6,380 bases of DNA from Fidelibacterota bacterium (GTDB lineage: Bacteria > Fidelibacterota > UBA8477): contig JAIPJR010000108.1 of NCBI GenBank assembly GCA_021734045.1, forward strand, positions 1-6,380, written 5' to 3'. Position 1 is the first letter of the stretch; the number at the start of each line of letters is the position of its first letter. Shown piece by piece: positions 5,233-6,380 of the stretch. A program made the translations under genes and the position numbers. The notes under the pieces were generated by a model that saw only the letters and a list, made by a program, of their open reading frames with translations, had not been told where the DNA came from and ran no database searches.

Positions 5233-6380
5233 ATGTCTGAAAAAAAACAGCCGAACGCCATGCAAGATGTCTCCAGTAAGGTCGATTTCATCGCCCTTGA
5301 ACACGATATCCTCGATTTTTGGAAAGACCACGATACCTTCAACAAACTGCGGCAGCAAAATGCCGGCAACCCGCGCTGGTCATTTCTGGACGGCCCCATC
5401 ACCGCCAATAATCCCATGGGCGTTCACCACGCCTGGGGACGTACCTACAAAGATTTATACCAACGCTTTCACGCCATGCTGGGACAGGATCAGCGTTACC
5501 AAAACGGCTTTGATTGTCAGGGATTGTGGGTAGAGGTTGAGGTGGAAAAAGAACTGGGTTTCAAATCCAAGACCGACATTGAAGCCTATGGCATTGAGAA
5601 ATTCGTGGAAGCCTGTAAAGCCCGTGTCTTGAAATTTTCCGCCATCCAGACCGAGCAATCCAAGCGTCTGGGATATTGGATGGACTGGGAGAACTCCTAC
5701 TACACCATGTCCGAGGAGAATAACTATTCCATCTGGAAATTTCTGAAAAAAGTCCATGATCGGGGCTTGATCTACAAAGGCTATGATGTGATGCCCTGGT
5801 GTACCCGCTGCGGTGCCGCGCTTTCTGAACACGAAATTGCCACCGAAGGGTACAAAGAGCTCACCCATACTTCCATCTACCTGAAATTCCCCCTGAAAGA
5901 CCGCCCCGGCGAGAACTTGCTGGTCTGGACCACCACACCCTGGACCCTTTCCTCCAATGTGATGGCGGCCGTGCATCCGGAGTTGGATTATGTGAAAGTG
6001 CGGCAGGGAGACGAAAACTACTACCTGGCCAAAGCGCTACTCACCATTCTTCAGGGTGATTATGAATTTCTGGCAGAGCTGAAGGGTGAAGATATGCTGG
6101 GTTGGCAATATCACGGGCCCTTCGATGAATTACCCGTCCAGCAGGGTGTGGAGCATGCTGTAATCGCCTGGGATGAGGTGAGTGAGTCTGAAGGAACCGG
6201 CATCGTGCATATTGCGCCGGGTTGTGGACGGGAGGATTATCAGTTATCCAAACGGGATGACTTTCCGGTGCTGCGCCCCATTGATGAGTTTGGGAATTAT
6301 CTGGACGGCTACGGGGAGTGGACCGGTAAAAATGTCAGTGAAATCAACGACGACATTATCCGCAATCTTTCCGAGAAAGG
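5233..6380 (+). CDS. ileS: Isoleucine--tRNA ligase (class I), N-terminal part, with altered HIGH motif GVHH
   Basis: The frame runs off the window after 382 residues, about a third of a normal IleRS. It activates isoleucine with ATP and loads tRNA-Ile. The catalytic core starts at about 17. The class I signature is unusual: [18 protein letters not shown] at 53-70 has GVHH (63-66) where HxGH is expected, and [10 protein letters not shown] at 92-101 replaces GWDCHGLPxE. [12 protein letters not shown] at 141-152 follows. A Cys pair WCTRCG (Cys190, Cys193) may bind zinc. The CP1 editing domain begins near 205 with the threonine-rich WTTTPWTL (232-239) and contains [16 protein letters not shown] (321-336), where Asp335 matches the editing-site aspartate. 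The editing domain therefore looks intact. KMSKS and the anticodon-binding region lie outside. Overall it resembles the IleRS2-like/Chloroflexota-type enzymes more than E. coli IleRS1. ATG 5233 is preferred; a TTG at 5224 is possible and a stop at 5215 bounds the frame. No strong Shine-Dalgarno is visible. Confidence 0.9.
   Translation, partial: MSEKKQPNAMQDVSSKVDFIALEHDILDFWKDHDTFNKLRQQNAGNPRWSFLDGPITANNPMGVHHAWGRTYKDLYQRFHAMLGQDQRYQNGFDCQGLWVEVEVEKELGFKSKTDIEAYGIEKFVEACKARVLKFSAIQTEQSKRLGYWMDWENSYYTMSEENNYSIWKFLKKVHDRGLIYKGYDVMPWCTRCGAALSEHEIATEGYKELTHTSIYLKFPLKDRPGENLLVWTTTPWTLSSNVMAAVHPELDYVKVRQGDENYYLAKALLTILQGDYEFLAELKGEDMLGWQYHGPFDELPVQQGVEHAVIAWDEVSESEGTGIVHIAPGCGREDYQLSKRDDFPVLRPIDEFGNYLDGYGEWTGKNVSEINDDIIRNLSEK

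Noticed and set aside
5257-5289. Riboswitch or T-box leader before ileS
   Set aside because: The intergenic gap is only 63 bases, with no T-box sequence (TGGNACCGCG-like) or specifier hairpin, too short for a T-box leader.
5455-5976. A 173-codon open frame on the minus strand inside ileS
   Set aside because: It lies antisense to a clearly conserved synthetase frame, and its protein (rich in Gly, His and Phe) shows no recognisable domain. It is a by-product of the codon use of the real gene.

Overview
The window looks like ordinary chromosome from a bacterium of the FCB (Fibrobacterota-Chlorobiota-Bacteroidota) superphylum. The first gene ends in a type IX secretion (T9SS) sorting domain with the motif QNYPNPFNP, which points to that group. 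The two promoters I can read are of the classical TTGACA/TATAAT kind, not the TTTG/TAnnTTTG kind of true Bacteroidota. Together with the IleRS type, this makes a lineage such as Neomarinimicrobiota (SAR406/Marinimicrobia), Calditrichota or the KSB1 group more likely. That placement is inference. Base composition and codon use look similar across all genes, and I see no mobile element, CRISPR array, tRNA or rRNA.

Layout, all on the + strand: (1) 1-1923, the C-terminal 640 residues of a large secreted multidomain protein with a T9SS tail, closed by a strong hairpin terminator. (2) 2085-2483, a 132-residue secreted protein with a fibronectin-III-like beta domain, preceded by a well-formed promoter and a perfect ATGAT-N4-ATCAT dyad, and followed by a terminator. 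(3) 2629-4077, a complete periplasmic Do-type (HtrA/DegP) serine protease with two PDZ domains, followed by a terminator. (4) 4303-5169, S-methyl-5'-thioadenosine phosphorylase (mtnP), with its own promoter and a possible 23-codon leader ORF that stops exactly one codon before its ATG. (5) 5233-6380, the N-terminal 382 residues of a class I isoleucyl-tRNA synthetase running off the window, 63 bases after mtnP with no terminator between them, so probably co-transcribed.

The first three genes form single-gene transcription units, each ended by its own intrinsic terminator. They concern the cell envelope: an exported surface protein, a small exported protein and a periplasmic quality-control protease. 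The last two are cytoplasmic metabolism: methionine/purine salvage and tRNA charging.

The most striking observation is in the isoleucyl-tRNA synthetase. Its class I signature HxGH reads GVHH, with first and third positions exchanged, and the second core motif GWDCHGLPxE reads [10 protein letters not shown]. The exchanged GxHH form has been linked to mupirocin hyper-resistance in some IleRS2 enzymes. I see no evidence for a wholly new multi-gene system here. The remaining findings are regulatory: a probable leaderless mRNA with an FNR/CRP-like dyad, a leader ORF before mtnP, and a perfect palindrome before the protease gene.
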